The notes beneath the pieces are model-generated. The model was not told the origin of the DNA and searched no databases. It saw only the letters and a program-made list of their open reading frames with translations. From Altererythrobacter sp. (GTDB lineage: Bacteria > Pseudomonadota > Alphaproteobacteria > Sphingomonadales > Sphingomonadaceae), in NCBI GenBank assembly GCA_011524425.1, contig WTKI01000061.1, positions 1 through 13,025 of the forward strand: 13,025 bases of DNA. Reading direction: 5' to 3'. Shown piece by piece: positions 6,657 to 13,025 of this stretch. Position 1 is the stretch's first letter, and every line of letters begins with the position of its first letter. The translations under genes and the position numbers were made by a program.

Positions 6657-7664
6657 CTAGGTTGCCGCACTGCCGTTTTCGGCTTGGAACCCGAAGCGGG
6701 ACGGTACGCCGCGCGGATGGGTAATCAATTCCTGCAGGAAGCCCGTGCCCCAAGCGGCATGCATGATGATAGCTGGAATGCCGGATAACAGCCCGCATGC
6801 AGTGCCTGAGGCCATGCCCACGAGTATACCCAGAACCAGCATTGCAATCAGGTAAAGCAAGCCGGGCGCCGCCAGTATTGGGCTGACAGGGGCGAGCAAG
6901 ATAGCCAGGATCGCGAAGGGGACGACCAGCGGCAGAATTTGACGCAGTCTCATCTTGCCGCGATGCCGCCGGACATTGCGTGCGCGGCCTTGGCCATACC
7001 GCAAATATTGCCGCCATAAGGCAATTGGTGTCGAGCGAGGCAGATACCCGATCGTTGCTGCTGGCTCGAGCCAGATCGAGACATCGGCCTGACTCAGTCG
7101 AAAATCGAGTTCTGCATCCTCGTTGCAATGCATCGCTTCGCAATAGCCGCCGACACGCTTGAACACACTGATGTCCATCAAGGCATGATGGCCATGTTCA
7201 ACAAATTTGCCTTCGGCATGCGTATGGCGGTGTGCCGCTGCCCCTGTGCCGATGACATTGTTTTGCGCTGCCGCGACCGCATTCTGGAAGCAGCCTTGCG
7301 CGCGGGTTACCATTGGGACGACCACCGACTTGGCATCGTGTTTTTGAGCCGCACTCAGAAGCGTGCTGACGTAATTTTCAGGATAGAAACTGTGCGCGTC
7401 AATTCGCACAAGCCAATCAAACCTGTCACCATATTCCGCGACAGCTCGGTTTACGCCAGCACTTTGAATGCGGCCGGGATTGTCGAGCAAGGCGATGCGC
7501 GCATTGTCCTGCGCCATGTCTGAAACAATTGCGCGGCTTCCATCGCTGCTTCCGCCGTCTGCAACAACGATGAGGTCTGCCATGGGATCAGCAAGCAATG
7601 CCTCCAGCAGCCGCGGCAAATGCTCTGCTTCGTTCAGGCAAGGGATGACGATCAGTGCGCTCAT
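6657..7664 (-). CDS. Glycosyltransferase family 2, ExoA-like with C-terminal membrane segments
   Basis: From ATG 7664 the product is 335 residues. The GT-A domain shows VIPCLNEAEHLPRLLEAL (6-23), VADGGSSDGS (34-43), the metal site RIDAHSFYPENYV (87-99), and NEDAELDFRL (181-190) as the catalytic-base region. A QYLRYGQGRARN motif (219-230) precedes three hydrophobic segments at about 243-262, 266-286 and 288-305. The RIDAH motif together with a short membrane-anchored tail matches ExoA of succinoglycan synthesis, a beta-glucosyltransferase that extends the lipid-linked acceptor. That is family knowledge; the sugar used here is unknown. The start is chosen because the ATG lies one base after the TGA of the ExoL-like gene, with GAGGG a little upstream. 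An ATG at 7694 would overlap that gene and add residues outside the domain. It is probably bound to the inner face of the cytoplasmic membrane. Confidence 0.9.
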   Translation of the reverse strand: MSALIVIPCLNEAEHLPRLLEALLADPMADLIVVADGGSSDGSRAIVSDMAQDNARIALLDNPGRIQSAGVNRAVAEYGDRFDWLVRIDAHSFYPENYVSTLLSAAQKHDAKSVVVPMVTRAQGCFQNAVAAAQNNVIGTGAAAHRHTHAEGKFVEHGHHALMDISVFKRVGGYCEAMHCNEDAELDFRLSQADVSIWLEPAATIGYLPRSTPIALWRQYLRYGQGRARNVRRHRGKMRLRQILPLVVPFAILAILLAPVSPILAAPGLLYLIAMLVLGILVGMASGTACGLLSGIPAIIMHAAWGTGFLQELITHPRGVPSRFGFQAENGSAAT

Positions 7665-7665
7665 T

Positions 7666-8781
7666 TCAAGCCATACCCTCAAGCCACGAAACAAATTCGT
7701 TGCATTGAGTATCTCCCATCATAATCGCATGATCTTCAATCGCAGAGACGTTGGACTGCAAAGCCTTGTAGCCTGCGGAATCCAAATTCCCAAAAAATTC
7801 TTTTAGCTCAGATGTTTCCACGATTTGCAGACCCGCATTTTTTTGAGCCAGCCAGCGGCCGACCTCATGCCTTCTTAGCACGATGGGAACAGTTGCATAC
7901 GCTGTTGCTTCATAAAGCCGGTTGGGCAAGAGCCATTCGCTGTTCTGTCCCTCTTCGAACCAGTCTATGGCCCATGCAAAATGGCACTTAGCATACATAT
8001 CCGGCAAATCTGCGGGCGAGTATGGGCCGGAGAAATGGCAATGCGGAGAAGCCTCAACCCGTGCTGCAAAGTCAGGCAGCTCGGCCGGAGAGGGTTTGCC
8101 AGCGATGTGGACTTTAATCGCGCCGTCAAAACTAGCAGCAAGGTCTGCAAGTTCAGCAAGGGTCCGCTCGCAACGAAGCATACCGAACCAGCCGATCACC
8201 CATGGAGGGCCGTCGGATTTCGGTTTAGCATGGATCGCACTGCTATCTTCACCGCTTGCGAGCAAAATTTTGTTCTCGATCAAGCGAATTTCAGCATCGC
8301 CGGTGGGACGATGGTCAAAATACTCGCGGATGAAGCCTGGCGATGACGTGATGATTGCTTTCGTTTTTGCCAGCAAGCTCGCTTCGATCTTTCGAATTAA
8401 TCGTCCGGCCGAGCTCTTGCTTAGCAGGCTGCGGTGGATGTCGAGACACTCGTAGATCACAGGCCTTGAACCTGCGATGCGATGCGCGATCGCCAGCGAT
8501 TCAAGATTGCGGGCCACAAGAATGTCAGCATCTGCCATGGCGGATTGGGCTTCGCCTGGCACAACAACGTTGCGTAAGACAGCCAGCGCTCTTTGAACAA
8601 GGGCACCGTCTGCCGTTTTTCCTAGATCGTGCGGCACTATGCCTGCAACAGTTTGCGGCGGTTCAGCGCGGCGGAAGCCAGCCAAGCGCACCTGCGCCCC
8701 ACCTCTACCCATCATCGCGCAGCGCTTTGAAACTGCTGCGTCATTCAGGTCATGGACAATGTAGCCGATGCAGAAGGTCAA
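7666..8781 (-). CDS. ExoL-like glycosyltransferase (GT-B type), TTG start
   Basis: The 371-residue product begins TFCIGYIVHDLNDAAVSKRC and continues with GGAQVRLAGFRR (27-38), an N-terminus I associate with ExoL of succinoglycan synthesis. The C-terminal donor domain opens at PPWVIGWFGMLRCERTL (192-208). It continues with VHIAGKPS, a WAIDWFEEG stretch, and QNSEWLLPNRLYEATAY (279-295), where the GT4-like glutamate is expected, then VPIVLR. The frame opens only a few codons upstream of TTG 8781 (in-frame TAA), and the first ATG comes inside the domain, so TTG is the most likely start. A GAGCG element precedes it. Stop TGA and the next ATG are one base apart, which puts it first in a three-gene glycosyltransferase operon. 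It is probably cytoplasmic or membrane-associated and adds one sugar to the repeat unit. Confidence 0.85.
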   Translation of the reverse strand: MTFCIGYIVHDLNDAAVSKRCAMMGRGGAQVRLAGFRRAEPPQTVAGIVPHDLGKTADGALVQRALAVLRNVVVPGEAQSAMADADILVARNLESLAIAHRIAGSRPVIYECLDIHRSLLSKSSAGRLIRKIEASLLAKTKAIITSSPGFIREYFDHRPTGDAEIRLIENKILLASGEDSSAIHAKPKSDGPPWVIGWFGMLRCERTLAELADLAASFDGAIKVHIAGKPSPAELPDFAARVEASPHCHFSGPYSPADLPDMYAKCHFAWAIDWFEEGQNSEWLLPNRLYEATAYATVPIVLRRHEVGRWLAQKNAGLQIVETSELKEFFGNLDSAGYKALQSNVSAIEDHAIMMGDTQCNEFVSWLEGMA

Positions 8782-8956
8782 GAAATCGCTCGAAAATTAT
8801 GGAATTTGCAAACAGCACGCAGCCAATTAGAAAGTCACTATCGCGGCGCACCGACCGTTGTATATACAGCACTGGCCTTGAACTCACAGTGCGTTTACCA
8901 AACGAGGACTAACAATCGTCTGGGCAGGCCGATAAGCATTTGTAACGGGGGCAAAT
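8782..8956. promoter_or_regulatory. Divergent intergenic region, presumed promoters for both sides
   Basis: This 175-bp gap separates the divergent ExoL-like (minus) and GT2 (plus) genes, so it should hold promoters for both. On the minus strand TTGGCT (8826-8821) and CATAAT (8802-8797) are 18 bp apart, but this would leave a leader of only about ten bases. A perfect palindrome TGTATATACA lies at 8859-8868, near the middle, and could be an A/T-rich -10 region or a regulator site. GGGGG (8947-8951) lies 5 nt before the TTG start at 8957 and is the likely ribosome-binding site. No good plus-strand promoter is apparent. Confidence 0.3.
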
Positions 8957-9937
8957 TTGTCAGCGACGATCGCGGTCATAATACCTGCATACCGGGCGGC
9001 CTGGTGCATCGCTGGAGCCGTGCGTTCAGCGTTAGCGCAGCCAGAGGTAGCCGAAGTGCTGGTTGTGGATGACGCATCAGGCGATGACACATTAGACGCA
9101 GCTGCAAGCGCGGATGACGGAACGGGCCGATTGAAGTTGATAACGCAAGAGGTCAATCAAGGACCTTCAGCTGCACGCAACCGAGCCATCTCAGAAAGCT
9201 CGGCTCCGATAATCGCTTTGCTCGATTCAGACGATTACTTCCTGCCTGGTCGCTTCGCTGCGCTTACAGCGATTGAAGAGCCTTGGGATTTTGTCTCAGA
9301 CGATATCATTTTCGTATCGAGTGCTGACAATCTGGAGCATTCAGTCCCGCCAGTTCCTGCCCATACGCCGCGAACGCGCAAGATTGACTTGATAGAGTTC
9401 GTCCAGCGCAACATTAGCAAGCGGGGTTTAAACCGCAGCGAACTTGGTTTCCTGAAACCCCTGATAAAGCGTGAATTTCTAGAGCGCCATGGGCTGTCTT
9501 ATGATGAAGGATTAAGGCTCGGCGAGGATTTTGTGCTGTATGCTCAAGCCTTGGCAAAAGGGGCTGAGTTTATGCTCGCATCAACTTGCGGCTACGGTGC
9601 GATTGAGCGTTCTGGATCGCTTAGCGGATCGCATTCCGAAGCTGATCTTGCGGCATTGGCTGAAGCTTCGCGCAAAGTGATGGAGGCTTTGCGCGATGAC
9701 ACAAGCAAAGTGGTTATGAAACGCCACGCGGAGTCGCTGGATAGCAAGGTCGCTCATCGCCGATTGCTCAACGACAAAAGAGAGCGGGGCGCAATTCCAG
9801 CAATATTGGCGCTAGCACGCAATCCACGCTTATTCCTGCAGGTTGGCTGGAACGTGGTTTTAGACAAAGTTTCGCCTGCTGTTCCGCAGCCACTGCCGCG
9901 TCGTCTTTTTTCCAGTGAAGAGTTTGAAAAGACATGA
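8957..9937 (+). CDS. Glycosyltransferase family 2 protein, TTG start
   Basis: The 326-residue product starts directly at the first GT-A strand (SATIAVIIPAYRAAWCIAGA). It shows VVDDASGDDT (36-45), NQGPSAARN (67-75), the metal site LLDSDD (88-93), and LRLGEDF (186-192) as the catalytic-base region. FLKPLI and GLSYDEGLRL (179-188) mirror the other GT2 in the window, suggesting a shared ancestor. The start codon is TTG at 8957, supported by GGGGG five bases before it and by the exact fit to the family N-terminus; no earlier ATG is available in frame. It is transcribed away from the three-gene glycosyltransferase unit and towards the kinase gene, which starts about 255 bp later, so the two could be separately controlled. 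It likely adds a single sugar to the repeat unit; the donor is unknown. Confidence 0.9.
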   Translation: MSATIAVIIPAYRAAWCIAGAVRSALAQPEVAEVLVVDDASGDDTLDAAASADDGTGRLKLITQEVNQGPSAARNRAISESSAPIIALLDSDDYFLPGRFAALTAIEEPWDFVSDDIIFVSSADNLEHSVPPVPAHTPRTRKIDLIEFVQRNISKRGLNRSELGFLKPLIKREFLERHGLSYDEGLRLGEDFVLYAQALAKGAEFMLASTCGYGAIERSGSLSGSHSEADLAALAEASRKVMEALRDDTSKVVMKRHAESLDSKVAHRRLLNDKRERGAIPAILALARNPRLFLQVGWNVVLDKVSPAVPQPLPRRLFSSEEFEKT

Positions 9938-10111
9938 TAGTGTTATGGATATCGCCAGCGGTAATTCCTTGGCCGAGAGCTGTCTAACAATGAAACGTTC
10001 ATACCATAGTTGTAAGGGACGTGATGTGCTGCTGGCTAACATACGCTATGTCACATGAGATAACATAAAAGTGGATCGGTTGATTTGATAAATTATCGAT
10101 ATTTTTCATAG

Positions 10112-10130
10112 CCTTGGTTTGATGCCAAGG
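10112..10130 (+). promoter_or_regulatory. Hairpin in the presumed leader of the BY-kinase gene
   Basis: CCTTGG (10112-10117) and CCAAGG (10125-10130) form a perfect 6-bp stem with a 7-nt loop. The flanking G and T can add a wobble pair. No run of T follows, so it is unlikely to be a rho-independent terminator. It lies 62 bases before the preferred kinase start. It may act as an mRNA leader structure or a repressor half-site pair. Confidence 0.35.
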
Positions 10131-10180
10131 TGGAAAATTGAAGAATCGAATGTTGTAAAAATCAGCCGATGGCTATGCTC

Positions 10181-10190
10181 AAGGTTAGGA
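10181..10190 (+). promoter_or_regulatory. Ribosome-binding site deciding the kinase start
   Basis: AAGGTTAGGA ends two bases before ATG 10193, with the AAGG portion 8 nt away. The upstream ATGs at 10169 and 10175 have no purine-rich element before them. This favours translation from 10193. Confidence 0.45.
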
Positions 10191-10192
10191 AT

Positions 10193-12340
10193 ATGAACGC
10201 ATTAAATATGCCAGATGCAGCTGCAGATGCTCCGATAGAGCAACCTAAAGGCATACCATTGCTGCCTGACCCGATGCAGGTTTGGCAGATTTTTCGCCGC
10301 AATCTGAAGCTCTTTTTGGCAGTTGCAGGCGCAGTGATCGCGTTAGTAACATTGGCCTATCTGGTTCAGGAAAAGCGCTACACGGCAAGCTCTGCTTTGT
10401 TGATTGCGCCATCTGACACTGTCATCCGCACACCAGATCTCAATCAGCCGACGACTGCTTCGACTGACGATAAAGCAATCGATACGCAAATGCGCCTGAT
10501 GGAATCTCCGGAGATTGCTCAGCGTGCTGCCCGCGCGTATGCGATCGACACGCTTTCGCCTGACGGTGATGCGTGGAGCGAAGACGAGATAGAAAGCCTC
10601 GCATCTCGCATTAGGCGCACCTATTCGATCGTGCGTGAAGGTGACACGCGGGTTCTTTCTGTTGTCTCTGAATCTACAGACCCTGCATTTGCGGCGACTG
10701 TCTCAAACCTCGTCGCGCAGAGCTTTATCCAGTGGCAGCTTGAAGGCAAGCAAGCCGAGGCAAGTGGTGCCAATGCGTTCTTGCGAGAGCGGCTCGCTGA
10801 ACTGGAAGCGGATGCGATCCGCACTCAAGCTGAAGTGGACAATTTCAAAGTTGAGCGCGGACTTCTCAGCGCGCAAGGGGCGACGATTGCCGAACAAGAG
10901 GTTTCCACGATCAACCAGCAATTGGCGATGGCCAGAGCGGATCTTGCAGAGAAAGAGGGCCGTTTGAATGCTGCGCGTGCTCAACTGGCGCGTGGTGGCG
11001 GTGGCGCCGATGTAGGCGCTGCGCTGGGTTCCGGTACGATCGGCACGCTTCGCGCGCAAGAAGCCGATGCGAGTGCACGGCTCGCGGTATTGACTGAGAA
11101 ATACGGCGAACTTCATCCTGAGCGGCGCCAGGTCGAGCGACAGCTGGCTGACATTCGGTCGCAGATTCAACAAGAGATCAATCGCGTTCTTTCAAGTCTG
11201 GAGGCTGAAGTCGTGACAGCCCGTTCACGGGTAGGCTCGCTCGCGGGGAGCCGCGGGGCCGCGACAGGAGCGCTCGCTGCCAATGGCCGTGCTCAGGCCG
11301 GATTGAACGAGCTTCAGCAAAAGGCAGATGCAGCTCGCACCATTTACGAGAATTTCCTGGCGCGCTCGAAAGAAACTGCCGCATTGGAATTCGCGCAATT
11401 GCCAGATATCAAAATGGCAGAAAGGGCCACTGTCCCACGCTCGCCATCTTCACCGAACACCGTGCTCTTCATCTTGATGGGCATCGTAGGGTCCATGGCA
11501 GCCAGCGTTGGCGCAATCGGCGTTGCCGAGTATGTGCGGACAGGAATTGCCACAAAGCGTGACGTTCAAGCCAAGCTAGGCGTTCGATATGCCGGTGCGG
11601 TTCCGACATTGGAATCGACGATTGATGGGCCGGCTGTGGAATCCCCGCAGGATTATGTGGTCAATCACCCGCAGTCTCTGTTTACAGAGGCTTTCCGGTC
11701 AATCCGCGCGTTTCTGCTTTTGAGCGCCAAGTCCGAGCCGCGTGCCATTGCAGTGGTTTCAGCCCTTCCTCAGGAAGGTAAATCGACGACTGCAGTATGC
11801 CTTGGGCGCGTTTCAGCAATTGAAGGTATCCCGACAATTCTGGTCGATACCGACTTGCGGCGATGCGGTACCAGCCAATTGGTAGGTATTCCCGAAGACA
11901 AGCCGGATCTCTATGATTATTTCTCTGGCGAGGCCACTCTCGACGAAGCGCTTGTGATTGACGAGGATTCCGGGCTTCATGTCCTGGGTGTCAAAGGCCC
12001 GCAGACCAGCCCTGTGAATCCGCTGATCGAGCGCAATATCGAGCGGATGCTGACTGAGCTCAAAGAGCGTTATGAAGTCATTATTATTGATACAGCGCCC
12101 ATTCTAGGCGTTGCTGAATCGCGCCTGCTTGCTCGCATGTCAGATCGTGTTCTCGCGCTCTGCGAATGGCGCAAAACCAGCGCAAATGCGATCCAGGCTG
12201 TGATTGAAATTCTTCGCAACACAAATGCAACTGTATCAGGTGTCGCTCTGACGCAGGTTGATATCCGAAAATATGCCAGCACCGGAGACGGTGACGTCTA
12301 CGGTTACACTAAGAAATTCAGGGGGTATTATGTCGACTAA
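10193..12340 (+). CDS. Polysaccharide co-polymerase / bacterial tyrosine autokinase (Wzc-like BY-kinase)
   Basis: This is an inner-membrane chain-length regulator fused to a cytoplasmic tyrosine kinase, 715 residues from ATG 10193 (723 from ATG 10169). After a Wzz-type N-terminus, TM1 is at about 39-58. A long periplasmic coiled-coil region with ELHPERRQVERQL near 306-318 leads to a proline-rich PRSPSSPNT (415-423) and TM2 at about 424-445. The kinase domain has the EAFRSIR self-association motif (499-505), Walker A ALPQEGKST (524-532), Walker A' ILVDTDLRR (549-557) and Walker B IIIDTAPI (630-637). The tail carries a tyrosine cluster (694, 703, 705, 712, 713; VYGYTKKFRGYYVD) for autophosphorylation. 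Known members control EPS polymerisation through cycles of phosphorylation. The expected partners are the polymerase and export lipoprotein on the other strand. The last 11 bases overlap the beta-barrel gene. Confidence 0.95.
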   Translation: MNALNMPDAAADAPIEQPKGIPLLPDPMQVWQIFRRNLKLFLAVAGAVIALVTLAYLVQEKRYTASSALLIAPSDTVIRTPDLNQPTTASTDDKAIDTQMRLMESPEIAQRAARAYAIDTLSPDGDAWSEDEIESLASRIRRTYSIVREGDTRVLSVVSESTDPAFAATVSNLVAQSFIQWQLEGKQAEASGANAFLRERLAELEADAIRTQAEVDNFKVERGLLSAQGATIAEQEVSTINQQLAMARADLAEKEGRLNAARAQLARGGGGADVGAALGSGTIGTLRAQEADASARLAVLTEKYGELHPERRQVERQLADIRSQIQQEINRVLSSLEAEVVTARSRVGSLAGSRGAATGALAANGRAQAGLNELQQKADAARTIYENFLARSKETAALEFAQLPDIKMAERATVPRSPSSPNTVLFILMGIVGSMAASVGAIGVAEYVRTGIATKRDVQAKLGVRYAGAVPTLESTIDGPAVESPQDYVVNHPQSLFTEAFRSIRAFLLLSAKSEPRAIAVVSALPQEGKSTTAVCLGRVSAIEGIPTILVDTDLRRCGTSQLVGIPEDKPDLYDYFSGEATLDEALVIDEDSGLHVLGVKGPQTSPVNPLIERNIERMLTELKERYEVIIIDTAPILGVAESRLLARMSDRVLALCEWRKTSANAIQAVIEILRNTNATVSGVALTQVDIRKYASTGDGDVYGYTKKFRGYYVD

Positions 12341-13025
12341 GGGTATGCGGTTGGACCGCAAGCATGCCTTATCACTGAAGACGAGCGCGTTCATCGCTAT
12401 TGCGGCGAGCCTCGCAAGCGTTCCCGCTTATGCTCAAGACGATGTGCAGAACCAGTCCGTTCTCGAGCGTGATAGGCCCGAATATGAAGGCGATGGCCTT
12501 CGCGTAGGCTCATTCATTGTACGTCCGGAGCTTAATACCGGCGCATCGTATAACGACAATATTCTAGCAGATGATGTCGACACGATTTCTGACGGCATTT
12601 TTGAAGTGCGCCCTGAAGTCCTTGTGCGACTGGATCAGCCGGTGATCGACTTGCGTTTGCGCGCCGGTGCAGATTTCGAGCGCTTCGCTGACAACTCTTC
12701 GGAGAACAGTGACGCTTACTTCGCTACGCTTCGCGGCATCATTGGGCGTGGTCGTCCGACACAAGCTCAGTTCCGGGTGACTTACCGCAGCGATAATGAA
12801 AGCCGTCGCTCGCTCGATGCAGCAGATAGCGTCGCAACGCGCTTGGGCCGCGATAGCATTGAGGGTTTTGCAGAGCTGCGCCAGGACCTTGGCGCACTTG
12901 ACGCATTGGTGAGCGGCCGTGTGCGTCGTCTGACATATGGCAGCGCGCTCGACGATGGCGGAACTCTTATTGATTTCTCTTTCCGCGACCAGACTATCTA
13001 TCAGGTAACAGGCGGCGGTGAATAT
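12330..13025 (+). CDS. Outer-membrane beta-barrel protein, BBP2-like (partial, runs off right end)
   Basis: ATG 12330 overlaps the last 11 bases of the kinase gene, and a GGGGG element sits about 5 nt before it, so translation is probably coupled. The 232 visible residues begin with a signal peptide: basic start, hydrophobic FIAIAASLASVPA, and likely cleavage after AYA (residue 35). The mature part has alternating strands and the pattern VGSFIVRPELNTGASYNDNI (59-78), then ISDGIFEVRPEVLVRL and LRLRAGADFERFADN. That pattern is characteristic of the beta-barrel porin 2 / EpsL-like proteins found beside EPS genes. Family function is not firmly known; roles in passage of polysaccharide across the outer membrane have been suggested. 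The short Wza-like exporter lacks its own outer-membrane helix, so this barrel is a reasonable partner. The frame is open to the last base; a further 150-250 residues would be expected. Confidence 0.85.
   Translation, partial: MSTKGMRLDRKHALSLKTSAFIAIAASLASVPAYAQDDVQNQSVLERDRPEYEGDGLRVGSFIVRPELNTGASYNDNILADDVDTISDGIFEVRPEVLVRLDQPVIDLRLRAGADFERFADNSSENSDAYFATLRGIIGRGRPTQAQFRVTYRSDNESRRSLDAADSVATRLGRDSIEGFAELRQDLGALDALVSGRVRRLTYGSALDDGGTLIDFSFRDQTIYQVTGGGEY

Larger units (their letters stand above)
9938..10192. promoter_or_regulatory. AT-rich intergenic region upstream of the BY-kinase gene
   Basis: These 255 bases are clearly richer in A/T than the flanking genes, especially 10060-10170, as expected of a promoter region for the kinase and beta-barrel genes. 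They contain a short inverted repeat ACATA-CGC-TATGT (10039-10051) and a hairpin at 10112-10130. A TTGATA (10085-10090) resembles a -35 element, but no good -10 element follows at the right distance. A 38-codon frame at 9945-10061 has no recognisable content and is not called. Confidence 0.4.

Noticed and set aside
6652..7143. Minus-strand frame of 163 codons inside the ExoA-like gene
   Set aside because: It is in another frame of the same strand as a gene with full GT2 motifs and has no coherent domain.
8355..8912. Plus-strand frame of 185 codons overlapping the ExoL-like gene and the divergent gap
   Set aside because: Mostly antisense to the ExoL-like gene. The composition is cysteine- and arginine-rich as in shadow frames, with no recognisable fold.
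9945..10061. 38-codon plus-strand frame between GT2 and kinase
   Set aside because: No ribosome-binding site, no family resemblance and mixed composition; probably chance in a promoter region.
1..13025. CRISPR arrays, tRNA or rRNA genes, phage or insertion-sequence genes, toxin-antitoxin pairs
   Set aside because: No regularly spaced repeats, no tRNA or rRNA-like sequences, and no transposase, integrase or phage structural motifs were seen on either strand.

Overview
The window looks like part of an exopolysaccharide (EPS) or capsule locus from an alphaproteobacterium. It is most likely from Sphingomonadales, perhaps Erythrobacteraceae. That placement rests on moderate GC content, tightly packed alphaproteobacterial-style genes, a fused Wzz/kinase chain followed by a BBP2-like beta-barrel, and ExoA/ExoL-like glycosyltransferases. 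It is an inference without any database search. The first 17 bases match the Tn5 mosaic-end (Nextera) adaptor, so the left edge is a library or contig end and not biology.

Layout, left to right. (1) 18-3338, minus strand: a small export/polymerisation operon, read right to left. It holds a short Wza-type export lipoprotein, a Wzy/WaaL-type polymerase, a PAPS-dependent sulfotransferase, and a glycosyltransferase cut off by the adaptor. A candidate promoter lies at 3389-3417. (2) 3453-4479, minus: a GT2 glycosyltransferase followed by a possible 31-residue basic peptide. (3) 4502-5365, plus: a PPP-family metallophosphoesterase, divergent from the GT2 and only 22 bp away. (4) 5378-8781, minus: three tightly coupled glycosyltransferases, in transcription order ExoL-like, ExoA-like (GT2 with C-terminal membrane helices) and GT4. 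(5) 8957-9937, plus: a second GT2 of the same type as the one in block 2. (6) 10193-13025, plus: a BY-kinase/polysaccharide co-polymerase overlapping an outer-membrane beta-barrel gene that runs off the right end.

Taken together the genes fit a Wzx/Wzy-type pathway. At least six glycosyltransferases would build a lipid-linked repeat unit, and the sulfotransferase could sulfate it. The Wzy protein would polymerise it, the Wzc-like kinase would control chain length, and the Wza-like lipoprotein, perhaps with the beta-barrel, would export it. The initiating undecaprenyl-phosphate sugar transferase, the Wzx flippase and a classical Wzb tyrosine phosphatase are not in the window and may lie outside it. 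The most interesting points are the PPP-type phosphatase embedded among the glycosyltransferases, the sulfotransferase coupled by a TAATG overlap to a glycosyltransferase, a possible small basic peptide gene, and a divergent gene pair in which both genes start with TTG.
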